Assembly (NCBI GenBank): GCA_973895155.1
Contig: OZ316897.1
Span: forward strand, 1,488,001 to 1,552,000
Reading direction: 5' to 3'
DNA length: 64,000 nt
Source of the DNA: Marsupella aquatica
Lineage: Eukaryota > Marchantiophyta
The notes below the pieces were generated by a model. It worked only from the letters and a program-made list of their open reading frames with translations, had not been told where the DNA came from and made no database searches. This document shows, piece by piece, positions 52,838 through 63,683 of this stretch (its first letter is position 1; each line of letters opens with the position of its first letter). The position numbers and the translations under genes are program-made.

Positions 52838-53322
52838 ATTGTGATAGATGTACAGGGAACGGCAGTGGATGACTAAGGAGAAAATGAGCAAGTTGGGATT
52901 GAAGCTAGCGTGACGGGTGAAGTGTTGGTGCTTTGCGAGAGAATGGCCCGCCTTTTATACCCTGAGGGCTCGTCAGCCGAACGGCCCCTTCCTCCTTTTG
53001 ATAGGCCGATCCTTTCACGCTTGCAATGTACCGGCCACTTTGCAGGTCCGGGTCAGAGCGTGTCAGCGAGCTGCCCCCTTGAGTCTTTATACGGACTCGA
53101 GGGGACATCCCTACACACCTATAACCCGGTGGTACAAATGGCGCTCCGCCGCCAGCCCGAGCGTAAATGCTCCTTATTGACTAATGATGTCCTAGTCGTG
53201 ATTACTACCTAGCTACTTTAGTGTCATTATGCTAATTACTACGGACTACTATGTCCTTAGCGCGCGTGCTGAGCATGGATTAGACTGGATCACTCATTAA
53301 CCGCCGTGCTGGCGGCGTCACA
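52838..53322 (-). promoter_or_regulatory. LTR with promoter, reverse orientation (copy B)
   Basis: On the minus strand it begins TGTGACGCC at 53,322 and has the same landmark blocks as 8175-8658 and a TATA box (TATAAAAGG) at 52,952-52,960. It abuts cassette copy 2 at 53,323, where the uninterrupted sequence in copy 3 shows the insertion point. Confidence 0.65.
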
Positions 53323-53551
53323 CCTTTGTTGCAGAGCTCCTGCTCCAGCTGCCCCTTTTTCCTAGTAAGTTGTGCAACCTTGATTCCAGTATAGATTGAA
53401 GTATTCTTGTCTTAATTGTGTCTATGTACATAGTGTCCTTCATTGCAATAGTCGCTTTGACCTGCTGAGTTTCAGCAAAGTGAATAAGGCATTCTGTCAT
53501 CATTCCAATCGACACATAGCCGGTATTTCTGCTACAAAAATTGAGCTTCAA
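53318..53551 (-). pseudogene. Conserved minus-strand fragment of the cassette (copy 2)
   Basis: Nearly the same protein as 14,863-15,132 (IGMMTECLIHFAETQQVKAT, ILQSILESRLHNL). Unidentified. The start differs because the sequence upstream changes. Confidence 0.35.
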
Positions 53552-53949
53552 TATGAAATGATTTAAGCATTTATCCCCTCCCTAGACTGATCAAAGTAAC
53601 CTACCAAAAGTATATATGTTTTAACTATCCAAGTGTAGGTTTAACCGTCAAAGTGCAGGCCTTTGCTCAAGTGCTGGTTGGTGGCCTAAGTGCAGGGTGG
53701 TAGGCGGAGTACGTTGCTCGGCCCTATCACTTTTTCATTATTTGCCTATGGTGCTGGCATTTTTCTCACACTCATTCTCATTTTGCTATAATTGGCAATT
53801 CAATTATCCTTTAGAATTCAGGCAGAAGGTGAAGTATTAGTAAGACTACATTTTCCCTTTGCTCACAATTTTATTTCATAATCCTACTTGTCATAGCATT
53901 CTCTCTCACGGTTTGCTTATGGCCATTATTTGCATAGCAATAGCGCTAA

Positions 53950-56445
53950 TCGAACAAAGGTGCAACTCAGGTGGAGATACGTGGAGCTGAGCTAAGCTGA
54001 GCTGAATCTTGCCAGGCCCTCATCAAGTGAGCGCAGGCTGGACCTGAGTTTCATTTGCGCAAGCTTGGTGGAGTCTGACCTTGGAGCTACCAGGGCCAAT
54101 ACTGGAAGGTACCATTGCTCAATTTTACATTCAGCTTGTGTACTAGGCGGGAAATCCTACGTCGACCTTCTTGTGTAGTCCTTACCACAAAATCCCCCAA
54201 GTCTCTCATTCTAAGTCCTATCTCGCTGGATGTGAAATCACAAAGACTTCCAAAGTATATACTCTGTAGCCAATCATTCATTGCATTTGCGGCGGGAAAT
54301 CCGAGCCATTGTTTTCCATATCTTCCTTCCATGAAGTTTGAATATTGAAACCTTGCAAAATGAACAAAACTTGCATTGCCTGAGATACTGAAACTGCCAC
54401 CCGCTTTGTTTTAGTGTGTTTGGCTACTCGCTTGATCTTGCAACTTTGAAGCTGGGAGTCTAAAGAGTGGAGCTGACACCACGCATTGAAGGTAGTTGGA
54501 GTCATTAACCTGCCCCTATCCAGCTGAAGGAGGGTCAAGCACTCAGGCAAGAGTTTCTCCCAAGGAGGCACTGCTGTGAAGCTATATTGTATGTGTGCTG
54601 CTATATAGGTAAAAACTTGGGGTAAGAGTTCCCTAGCTACTTTGGTAATTAATTGTGATTGCTTAAGGCCAACAAAGAAGTCAGCAAAGTATAATTTTCT
54701 ACAATCTGTGAGCCCGGACATTTCCTTGCCTGCAAGCTACAACTTGTTGCATTCCCGCCTCATCTTGAATGTTGGTTTTTTCTTTGGCTTCATGGCTCTT
54801 CTCTGTGAGTTTAATCACAGACTACACTATCCTTGCAAAGGTTATAAGTTAGGCAGTGGATTTAGGGAAGGACTTCTTGCTAGTGTTTTGTCCATAGCTT
54901 TTCAAGCAGCTTTCGTATTTGTGGCTAAGTTGGCCATTCTTGTAGAAACAAATGTGCAAAACAGAGCTCTTACTCTTGCTGCAAATTACACTCTGTTCTT
55001 TTGTGAACAGTTCCCATTATAGTATTTTTAACAATAGTTTCTTGGATCCCAACCTTATTCTTGCAAAATCCCACAAACTCTATTCCTTAGTCTGTGTCAT
55101 TTCAGATTTGTTGTTGTATATGGATTGCATTCTTTGAACCATGAATGTTTTGTTGCATGCCTTCATGATTAGACCATCCCATTTGCTGAGGCTTGAAATG
55201 AGGCTTAGCCATAAGTAACGGACTTTTACGTTGTTGTCTCTCTTGCCTGAGTTCATGTTAGCTTCAGTCAATCCATCCCCTTGGCCATCCTTTGTTTCTC
55301 TTTTAGTTTGTCCTGAATTTTTGCATCTCGGATCTACCCACATACATGATAATGTACTTGCTCCATAAAGTTCTGAAGATATAAGCATTTTCTGTTAGAC
55401 CAGGCAGCTTGGGAGTTGCTGAGTGTTACCTGCATTTGAGGGGCTACACCGGAGGCAATAGTGGAGGTTCACTTGCACAACACGATAGCCAGAAATTTTT
55501 CTCTCTATTGCAACCTGCAAGCTGAGACTTGAAGTCTTTCTGGATACTTTAGCTTGCAAGATTGTTCATGAGGAGAGATGTTTTCCTTACAGTCCTGAAT
55601 TTACTTGAGGCTGTATTGTGGATGGTATCACTGCGCTCAACCTCCAATTGTCAAGCTTAGGACTTTGACATTGTCGGTTTTGTCTGTGAGCAGTTGTTTT
55701 CATTCCCATCTTCTTGAAGCTTTGTCAGCTTTTTGTCACCCCCTTGTGGTGGGGCTTTTTCTTGAAAGATCCTTATTGTGAACAGAGTCTGTACTTTGAT
55801 TATGAAGTTTGACTGAGTTTCTGTTTACAAAAAGAATGTGACTGTGTAAGAGTTCCGCTTGGCAGTGGATTGGTTGAAGCACTTCCTGCTAGTGTGTTGC
55901 CCACAGCTCTTCGACCAGCTTTTGTATTCCTTGTCTTTCACCACTTACGGTGACATCAATTCAGCTAAGACCATAGAAGGTTCCAAAGCATCTAACTTGT
56001 AAAATCGCATTCTATTTGTTTTTGGAATAAGGTGTTGGGTGCCAAAAGAGACAACACAACAAACACGCTGAAAAGACTTCAGGACTGGGTCCAACAAGGT
56101 AGTGAAGGTGCTTAGAGCCATAGTAAGTATGCATTCTGTATCCTTTCTCTGTTGATGTGAGCTTGTGCATAGTGGGAGTTGTAGTTGGCAAGAGTTCCAT
56201 AAGGCCAAATATGAATAGTTCCAGAAGTATGTGTATGAACCAAGTGTAGAGTTGACTCTTTCTGAAGACATAAGCATTTTCTATTAGACCAGGCAACTTG
56301 GGAGTTGCTAAGTGTCACCTGCATCTGAGGGGCTACACTGGGGGCCCCTCAGATCCAAATATGATTTATATACATGTCCATCAAGAACATGGGTTTATCA
56401 GCAAGCTCTTTGTCTTAGGAAACTCAGCATCAAATATGTACTATG
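53950..56445. other. Sequence in copy 2 absent from copy 3
   Basis: Two blocks (about 53,950-55,430 and 55,565-56,445) interrupt the alignment with copy 3. They hold minus-strand ORFs (54,278-54,721 with QVFTYIAAHIQYSFTAVPPW; 54,087-54,332; 55,080-55,388) that I do not recognise. A direct repeat of about 80 bp, TAAGCATTTTCTRTTAGACC to GAGGGGCTACACYGG, lies at 55,383-55,451 and 56,272-56,341. Confidence 0.4.
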
Positions 56446-56609
56446 CACTTTTCATGCTATGTGTATACTGTGACCTGTAGTTGGAACCAAGATAGTGAGT
56501 GGGAACTGATAAGTTTAGGTTGGTTGTTGTTGGCAAGGCAAGTCAACCTTTTGCTCGCCTTGCTCATCAAAGGACGTGAATAGAGGACATCACAACAAAA
56601 GCAACACTT

Positions 56610-57041
56610 ATGGTGAGGACCCGCAACGCTGAACATATGCGGCTAGCACGCAAGGGAGAGATGTTGCGCCTTGAGTATGTCAGACTTGGGATCCTTCCAG
56701 CCTAGTCTACATGGTACTTTGAGTACCTTGTTGTTGCCAGGAACAACTATAGCCAACCTCTACTTGCTTCAGTACCCTTCCCGACATCCTTGGTATTCGT
56801 GTCTCTTGTACATGACCCGCCACAAATTAGGTGCCAAGGGTGTGTGCATAGTTGCCAATATGACTATCCTGCCTGTAGGGCATTTGGCCTAGAGTTGGAT
56901 GACCGTTCTCTTGGATGTCAATATTTGCACAAAGCACAATGTATCATCTGGAACCACTTGCCATCCTGCAGTGTGCTTGGTGATGTCACTTGTCCTGCCC
57001 TCCTAGACCCCACCACCGGTGCAATTGGTGTCTACACATGA
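56610..57041 (+). pseudogene. Cys-rich ORF, cassette copy 2
   Basis: Same frame as copy 1 from MVRTRNAEHMRLARKGEM to the C-terminal TCPALLDPTTGAIGVYT. One TAG at 56,703-56,705 stands where copy 3 has CAG (Gln). The cysteine pattern CQGCVHSCQYDYPAC has lost one cysteine (Tyr). It is followed by about 0.7 kb ending in a GCGCAG acceptor-like site before the PHD gene. Confidence 0.5.
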
Positions 57042-57752
57042 TGTTTGGATCACACGCTGGTAGAGGACCACTTGTCACACCGCATGCACAGACCAGAGAC
57101 CATTGACCTATAACTTAACACTCTGACTTCAACATAGAGGATATTTACTTAAAATTTTGATGTATGAGCAATTTTGGGTCCAGGGTTTAGGGTCAACAAT
57201 ACATAACTTATCCTATTATGGCTGCACTAAGCAGAATATCTGAATTTAAGAGGCTAGCAAGCTCACTTAAAAGTCTCTATTCAAACACTGCTTTCATGAC
57301 GACTTTAACTTGGTGAACATTGCAACGTTCAATGAATTAATGGGCCATGTGATAACCTGCAAAATGTGATTTATGCCTGACTTATTTGTCTCAGCCACTA
57401 TCATAGCCTATTTAGGATGTATAAATTACAACCCTTATCACATTGCTTCATCCAATCCTGTTCGAAAAATGCCTGTTTTACATGTCACAACTATTGTATG
57501 TGATTCAAATGCATGAAATGTTGTTGCAGATCTCCTTTGGTGAATCATAGCCACAAAATTGAGGTGTTGGTGGAGCAATTGTACTAGGGGATCAGTTTTG
57601 TGTGTGGGCTCAACATACCAAAAGTATGTCTGCTCTGCATCCTTGTGTGACCATTCCAATTCATTGTAGTAGCAAATGCCTTTGTACCTTAAATGCTAAA
57701 TTTTACTTTCTGTGTAGTCTGCTAAATTGTATTGTCTATCTCATGCGCAGGC

Positions 57753-58097
57753 ATGGCACGCCCTAAAATTCAAGCCAAAAAGCATGTGACGAAGGTGAGC
57801 AACACAGGTGTACTTGGGCCAGATGTTACTAACTTCTCTGCAAGTCAGATTTTCCAGAAGGCAGCTCATTGTGGTGCCATTTTTTACGATGGTGGGGGCT
57901 TGGTCATCTGTGAGGGCCCTTGTATGAGGCATTTCCACCTCAACCCGGAGTCTGACCTTGCTACAGAAAACAACTGTCCAAGGGTGAGCCTCCCGTCAAC
58001 ACACCGGGGACCCATATGTTCACCTAATAATACAAGGACAACAAAATTCCTGCTTTTTGAGTTGATCCGGTCCACTAGTGCTCAGGTCCAATTTTGA
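57753..58097 (+). pseudogene. EDM2-like PHD gene, truncated copy 2
   Basis: Starts MARPKIQAKKHVTKV and matches the copy at 30,167-29,487 through the first PHD cluster (ICEGPCMRHFHLNPE). One zinc ligand region is altered: CAICDDGG has become GAIFYDGG. Homology stops near 58,009; the rest of the gene has been replaced by an inverted piece of downstream DNA. Confidence 0.65.
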
Positions 58098-58136
58098 TAG
58101 GTACAGGAATTTTGTTGTCCTTGTATTGTTAGGTGA
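58019..58136. repeat. Inverted repeat at the PHD/BRCT junction
   Basis: GTTCACCTAATAATACAAGG (58,018 on) is mirrored by CCTTGTATTGTTAGGTGAAC ending at 58,136, giving arms of about 35 bp and a 50-bp spacer. Relative to copy 1 (28,940-29,040) the spacer is inverted and the second half of the PHD gene is deleted. Confidence 0.7.
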
Positions 58137-58179
58137 ACCCATTCTTCCAAAATTCACTCTGATCACGTAGGGTGTGTAC

Positions 58180-59343
58180 ATGGAGCCTGGGAAACGTAGA
58201 AAGTGTGACCACCCACTCGGGGGTTTCACTTCCACAAAAATGGCATATCACGTGCGACGAAGGATAGGGTCATTTTATTGGTTCTAAGGGAAGACTTAAG
58301 AATTTTTGTAGAAGAACAATAGGGTCTTTTAAATCCAATTTTGAGACTTAAAAGAACATTAGGGTCTTTTTAATCCAAAATTTAGAATATTCCAAGAATA
58401 TTCCAACTTTATAAGGGTTAAAAAATAATATTTTTTTCTTACATTTTAGGGGGTCCAAGGCCTAAAAACGTCGTAGACGATGGGGAGGTCCCCATATAGT
58501 GAGACCCCTGAGACCACCCAGCAGTGTTTACAAGGGTCAGAGCCATTTTGGTCCATGGCCAGCATGGGTTGACCAAAGTGCATTGGTCAACTTTAAAGAA
58601 ATGATTCTCTGAGCTCCATGGTACTGTAGTTCAGGACATCACTCCAGAGACTACACATGTTGTTGCAGGGACATGGCTATCAGTGATAAAGAAGTGGTCA
58701 TGGTCCTACATGAATTCTGCAATTACTGAGCAAGGCCTCTTGGATCACAGATTCCATAGCACATCAGATTGTACAGGATACTGAGCAATACGAACTGTGG
58801 GAGGATGAAGAAGCTACTACATCAGCTTGGGTTGAACAAGAAGTCTGGGAAGCAAAGGCACGGCTTGCTGATGTCCAATATGGACCTGTACTCAACAAAG
58901 GACAAAGCTCAAGAAGGCTGAAGAGTATGTTGGTTGAGGACACGAAGCAACCAACCCCCATTCTGAAAGGGCTGAGCATCATGGTATTTGTGGAGGCGGG
59001 AATTGGAGAGGTTAAGTGCAAAGTGTACAAGTCCATAGTGCTTGACCTAGGTGGGACAGTGGAGGAGAATATAACAGAGGACACCACTCATGTTATTACT
59101 AGGTCATATCCCAAAGCCTGCCGCAAGTTTGGGAAGGGAGACATTCACTTTTATGTCATGTCCCATAATGTGTTTGTGGTATCATATGCTTGGCTTGTGG
59201 AATCATTAGCAACTGGGAAGCGTCAAAACCCAATGGACTATGATCTTTTTGAGGCCTGGCCATGGAAGGGTCAAGATCCACACACAGAGTACTATGTGAC
59301 AACAAGTGAGCAAGGGGTCATTAGCGTTTTTGAATCAGAGTGA
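58180..59343 (+). pseudogene. Tandem BRCT gene, copy 2
   Basis: MEPGKRRKCDH, then a 296-bp insertion, then the remaining coding sequence, with frameshifts in the first BRCT domain. The second BRCT domain is open (58,927-59,343: ITEDTTHVITRSYPKACRKF, VFVVSYAWLVESLATGK). About 90 percent of residues in that part look the same as in copy 1. The C-terminal acidic tail is changed. Confidence 0.65.
58216..58511. mobile_element. MITE with 9-bp target-site duplication
   Basis: A 296-bp AT-rich insertion in the BRCT pseudogene. It is flanked by GACCACCCA (58,207-58,215 and 58,512-58,520), present once in the uninterrupted copy 1. Ends are imperfect inverted repeats (GGGGTTTCACT and, inverted, GGGGTCTCACT). 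It has no ORF. A 9-bp duplication suggests Mutator-type mobilisation. Confidence 0.75.
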
Positions 59344-59426
59344 GGAGTAGTAGCATCAGTTTGGACACAAGTTTTTTTGTATAAATCACATCTTTGAAAT
59401 AAATGTGATCTTTGAACTAATGTATC

Positions 59427-60068
59427 TTGTTATGGTTGGTCGTAGTTGGACTTTTTTTACTGTTGGCGGATTGTTGTTTCCTGCTGCTTGGGGGTGTCAC
59501 TGTAAATGTACTGGGTGGGCTCAAATCTTGGCGACAAACTTTGGTGGGTATGTTGCCTTTCCTAGATCAACAGGCGCTATGTAGGATCCTCCTCCAGGTT
59601 GCCATATGGCTGGCCACTGTTTGGACTCTCCTGCATGGGTTGGTGCTAAAACATATTTTGGCACCGCCCGAGGATGCAAGAGACGATGAATCTGTGGTGA
59701 ATGAGGATGCACAGTCCGAAGAGGACATCTACTTATCAGTAGATGACTTAGACAAGCACGATGTTGTAGGTGGTTCCTTGTTGCCTGATTTGGCAGATGA
59801 TATAGTTCTTACACATGTCTGGTCGAGGGTTCTTGTGGTGCCCTACGCACAAGATATCTGCAAATATAGACTAATTAGTACCTAGTGGAGGGACTTGGTA
59901 GCAACATGTGCAAATTGGAGGGCATTGCACCCACTGCTTGTAGGCACGGATTGAAGACCACCATGGCATGAGCAGGGTTTAGACCTTGATGACTTAATGT
60001 ACATGCCTGAGTACCTCAGGACTGAGTGGCATCAACAATAGGATTGGTATCCGTATTTGATGTGGTAG
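59427..60068 (+). pseudogene. F-box-like gene, copy 2
   Basis: Homologous to 27,306-27,833: LPFLDQQALCRILLQVAIWL, LLPDLADDIVLTHVWSRVLV, ICKYRLIST, then a TAG, WRDLVATCANWRAL, a TGA, and a TAG (60,039-60,041) where copy 1 has CAG. The N-terminal extension is in a different frame from that of copy 1, so the real start is probably MLPFLDQQ. Confidence 0.6.
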
Positions 60069-60598
60069 TAAGATGAGGACATCTCACACCGGTCTCACAC
60101 CCGGCACCTGTGTCTATGACTATACATGATTGGACTCTGATATGGTCATGGATGTACGTGTAGAGGCAATATATGTGAGGACAGCGGAGGAGTTGACACC
60201 CTCAAATATTTAGGAATTTTGTCTCATTCACTTGAGAATAGGTACATGACTCAGGCACCTATGTTTTTTGTTGTTTTGTTTTTTTGGAACGTTATGTTAC
60301 CTCTTTTGGTAGGTGCAATTGGGGACCCTGAAATCCCGCCTGAAATCCTTAAGAGGGAGTGTATGTATTTTTCACTTGCATAATAAAATGATAGGGCATT
60401 GAGTGCGTGTGTATAGTGATGGCTACAAGGTTGCCTCTTCACAACCCATTTAGGATTAGGCATCATGATTCTAAATTGTGGATGCGTGAACAAGCCCGGA
60501 CCGCCCAAGGTAGAAGTAGGAGGATAGATGCCCATGCACACAATGCCAAGGATTCAAGTTATTGATTTTGAACACTGTTCACCTTCACCTACTGTGAC

Positions 60599-62415
60599 AT
60601 GAAAGGCATCCTTGGTGGAGGGTTTGGAATGTACCAGCAGAAGAAGACTCCTCTGATGAAGAGTGGAGAGTTGACTATGTGGATTCTAATACAGCTAGAT
60701 GTAGAGACTCCGTAGAGCAAGACATAGACGGTGCACAAGATGGTCCTGGGGTACAACATGACAACATGGATGACCAAGATGGAGATGCAAAAGTCACTAA
60801 GGACAGTGGGATGGATGTCCCAAGAATGGTTCAAGAGATTTTTGAAGACCTTGATGCTTTTTACGACATAGTGGAATAGAAGAGGACAATGAACCGCAAC
60901 CACACATTGGAGACGGCCCACCTGAACCTGACTTTGACATTGGGGAAGGTGTAGAAGAGAGGGAGTGGGTGTTTGAGGGCCCAAAACACATCAAAGAAGC
61001 CTACATTCCTATCTATGAGGGGTTGAATTGCTCCAAGCTAGGTTTTGTTGTGTTGTTGTTGAACATCTGTGGCAATCACAATGTTTTCAATATATTTGTG
61101 ACAGAGTTGTTGACCTTCCTGTGCAGAAATGTGTTACCAGATGAAAATTCAATTCCAAAAAACATGTACGAGACTAGGAAATTGATGTCTAACCTTGGGT
61201 TGAACTATGTGTCCATCCATGCATGCCCTGATGGGTGTGTTCTCTTTTGCAAAGAGCATGCAGATAAATTGACATGCCCTCATTGTGGTAAGCACAGGTA
61301 CAAGAATATAGGGAAATGTACACATCCTGCCAAGGTTCTTCGTCATTTTCCTCTCATTCCTAGACTACAACGTCTGTTTAGATGCCCTGCCATTTCCAAG
61401 CTGATGACATGGACACCTGATAACAAGAGTAGTGATGGCCTCCAGCGTCACATTGGAGATTCCAACCATTGGAAATTTGTTGATGAGAGGTGGCCGCAAT
61501 TTGTTGCAGAGAAGCGGAACTTTCGATTTGGTCTATCACTGGATGGAGTAAACCCATTTGGAGACAAAAACAACCATTATTCATGTTGGCCAGTTACGCT
61601 GCTAAATTACAACCTTCCCCCATGGATGACTACAAAGAGGTTTTTGTGATGATGGTGTTGCTAATCCCTGGACCAACTTCTATGATCGAGCAATTCATAG
61701 ATATCATGTTGGCTCCAACAATGGAAGAGTGGAAGACTTTGTGGATAGAAGGGGTGTTAACCCATGATGTTCTAAAGGGGCTCCTTCGACCCAACCCTTT
61801 TAGACTACATGCAATTTGTTTGCTGGATATAGGAGATTACCCAGGCTATGGCATCATATCTGGACGAGTGACAAAAGGCTATGTGGGGTGCACACCATGT
61901 GGGAAAAATGTGACAAGTGAGTGGTCACATGCCCTGCACAGTATGAAATTTCAGGGGCATAATTGGAAGGTATTTGCTTGCCGATCATCCTTACAGGCAC
62001 ACACGGTCTCAAATTGCACACTTCAACAACAAAATTGAGCTTCGTGGACCACCACAGAGGGTCACCAGTGAACAAGTCTTGAGGTGGGCAGCCAAGAAGG
62101 CTGACTGGGACAAAAGAGGTGCCACTAATCGAGAACCTGAGGATCCAATGGTGAAACATGATGTGAAATGACAGACCTTGATGGACTTGGAGTTGGAGTA
62201 CTGGAGGGTAATGTACTGAACCTCCAGCCCCTGCATGATTGCAATTTTAGATTGGAGCAATGGTGGATTGATGTTGGTTGCAAACCTCCTATTTGGTTAA
62301 TTAGTGTTTCTGTTGTTGAATTCTTTGCTTTGTGGAGTGCAGGGTTTTGAGCCCAGCAAACACAATGTGGACGTCATGCACATTGAGAAAAATATTTGTG
62401 AGAGCTTGCTGAAGT
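60599..62415 (+). pseudogene. CACTA transposase (TNP2), copy 2
   Basis: Starts within the Transpos_assoc region (PAEEDSSDEEW), then shifts frame to NCSKLGFVVLLLNICGNHNV, KLTCPHCGKHRYKNIGK, FGLSLDGVNPFGDKN and PPWMTTKRF, shifts again to MMVLLIPGPTS, and again near 61,970 (ADHPYRHTRSQIAHFNNKIE). The same intron as in copy 1 appears at about 62,2xx-62,340. The gene ends at the inserted CACTA terminus after HIEKNICESLL. At least three frameshifts show that it is older or less constrained than copy 1. Confidence 0.75.
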
Positions 62416-62520
62416 CACTAGAAGAAACTGGGCCATTTTGAGACCCTGCCTTAAGTGACTCCATTGAGACCTTCCAAATTTTGTGACTCCTAGGTTGTTT
62501 GTGTCATTTTAGTTACAAGT
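62416..62520 (+). mobile_element. CACTA left terminus inserted in TNP2
   Basis: CACTAGAAGAAACTGGGCC, then TTTTGAGACCC and GTGACTCC motifs. The same end type as 17,015. The matching right end is not in the remaining 1.5 kb, or has been lost. Confidence 0.6.
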
Positions 62521-63335
62521 ACGTGTTGGACTGAGTTTTGGAGAATTCTTGGGAAGTCATTTCTATAACTATTGTGGAAGTTGCAACTATAACTAAGTTT
62601 AGCCAACAAGAATGAATTTTGTTAAGTCCCTCACATACCATTTGGGATATATCATCATTTTCTTAGTTTACCTGGATATTCTACTCGTGAGGTATGCCTT
62701 CATTTTCTTAGTTTACCTAGATATTCTACTCGTGAGGTATGCCTTTAAAAGAGTAAGATAAAGGGGAACATTGGGAAGAGACCGACAGGCCACATGGGGG
62801 AACGGTAGCGAGAAAGGAGGGGTGGAGCTTGATGGTCGCCAAATATTCAAACAGGGTCGCCTTCCTTGATTTGCAAACTTTCACTTAGGACGTAGATTAA
62901 AGCATTAGACTGCGAGCTTCAATCGCTATGGAAAAGTAGGTTTTTGCTACATGGCCGAGGAGGTTTAACCCAGGTTAATGGTAGACTCAACCTTGGGTTG
63001 TAACACTCCCCCTTGGTTGTACTATGGAAACATGTTATGGTGCAACCAACAAGTCTACCATATATGTGGAGTGTAATTGTTGTATCTTTAAGATATGGCC
63101 TAATGAAAAGGAGAAGAAATTTGGGGGGGATGTACCCTCATTAAAACCTCCTCTACTTTCTTTTGGGAGGATAGAGTGTTACCATCCCTCCTATTCTATA
63201 GTATAATGTAATTGGTTTGTGAGGTAAAGTTTAGTAGACTATGTGGTCTTTAGGCTCTTTTGAGGTGATTGAAGTGTAAACGTAAGTAGAATGTGTAAAC
63301 TAAGGTAAGTGGTGTATGGGTCCTATTTGGCCAAG
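62521..63335. other. Non-coding sequence with a 45-bp tandem duplication
   Basis: Two adjacent 45-bp units starting CATTTTCTTAGTTTACC at 62,656 and 62,701 (one difference seen). No gene recognised; could be CACTA internal sequence or the end of the LTR element's internal region. Confidence 0.5.
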
Positions 63336-63683
63336 TTAGGTTGTTGTAAAGCTAGTCGTAGTTGATGGGGGATGGGCATAGTCGGAAGGAGTCGATCCTC
63401 CTGCTCGTTGCCGTCCCTTGCTTTTGCTCAAGCCGAGGTACTTTGTACTGTCGAAGAAGAATTTGGCAATCTCGTTGTCTCGACAGAACTTGCTTTGGAA
63501 CGGGAGGTTGAAGTCGCCGTTGTAGTGAGAGCGCCCGGCTAGACAGATGAGTCGTTTGTACTGTCTTTTGGTTTTGTACCGGCGCGGGTTGAATTTGGCC
63601 AACAACTTTGCTAGATGATTTCCAATGGATAAAAATTGAAGCCAAAATCGAAGGGCCAAACTAGACATAATTGTGACAAACAT
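63336..63683 (-). CDS. Gag-like ORF1 of an LTR element (copy C)
   Basis: 115 residues from the ATG at 63,683 (MFVTIMSSLALRFWLQFLSI). An upstream ATG at 63,764 is only about 20 bases from the TATA box and so is unlikely to be in the transcript. Contains NPRRYKTKRQYKRLICLAGR and NEIAKFFFDSTKYLG. It is the intact homologue of 8,659-9,096 and of the fragment at 52,745. Function unknown; gag-like by position. The C-terminal part is S/T/P-rich. Confidence 0.5.
   Translation of the reverse strand: MFVTIMSSLALRFWLQFLSIGNHLAKLLAKFNPRRYKTKRQYKRLICLAGRSHYNGDFNLPFQSKFCRDNEIAKFFFDSTKYLGLSKSKGRQRAGGSTPSDYAHPPSTTTSFTTT

Larger units (their letters stand above)
53323..62415 (+). mobile_element. Cassette copy 2 with decayed transposase
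   Basis: Collinear with cassette copy 1 on the opposite strand: Cys-rich ORF, PHD, BRCT, F-box, Transpos_assoc, TNP2. It starts next to an LTR fragment and is cut at 62,416 by a CACTA terminus within the TNP2 exon, after ICESLL. All genes are damaged. At 57,583-57,600 it has the uninterrupted form of the site used by the gypsy element in copy 1. Confidence 0.65.
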
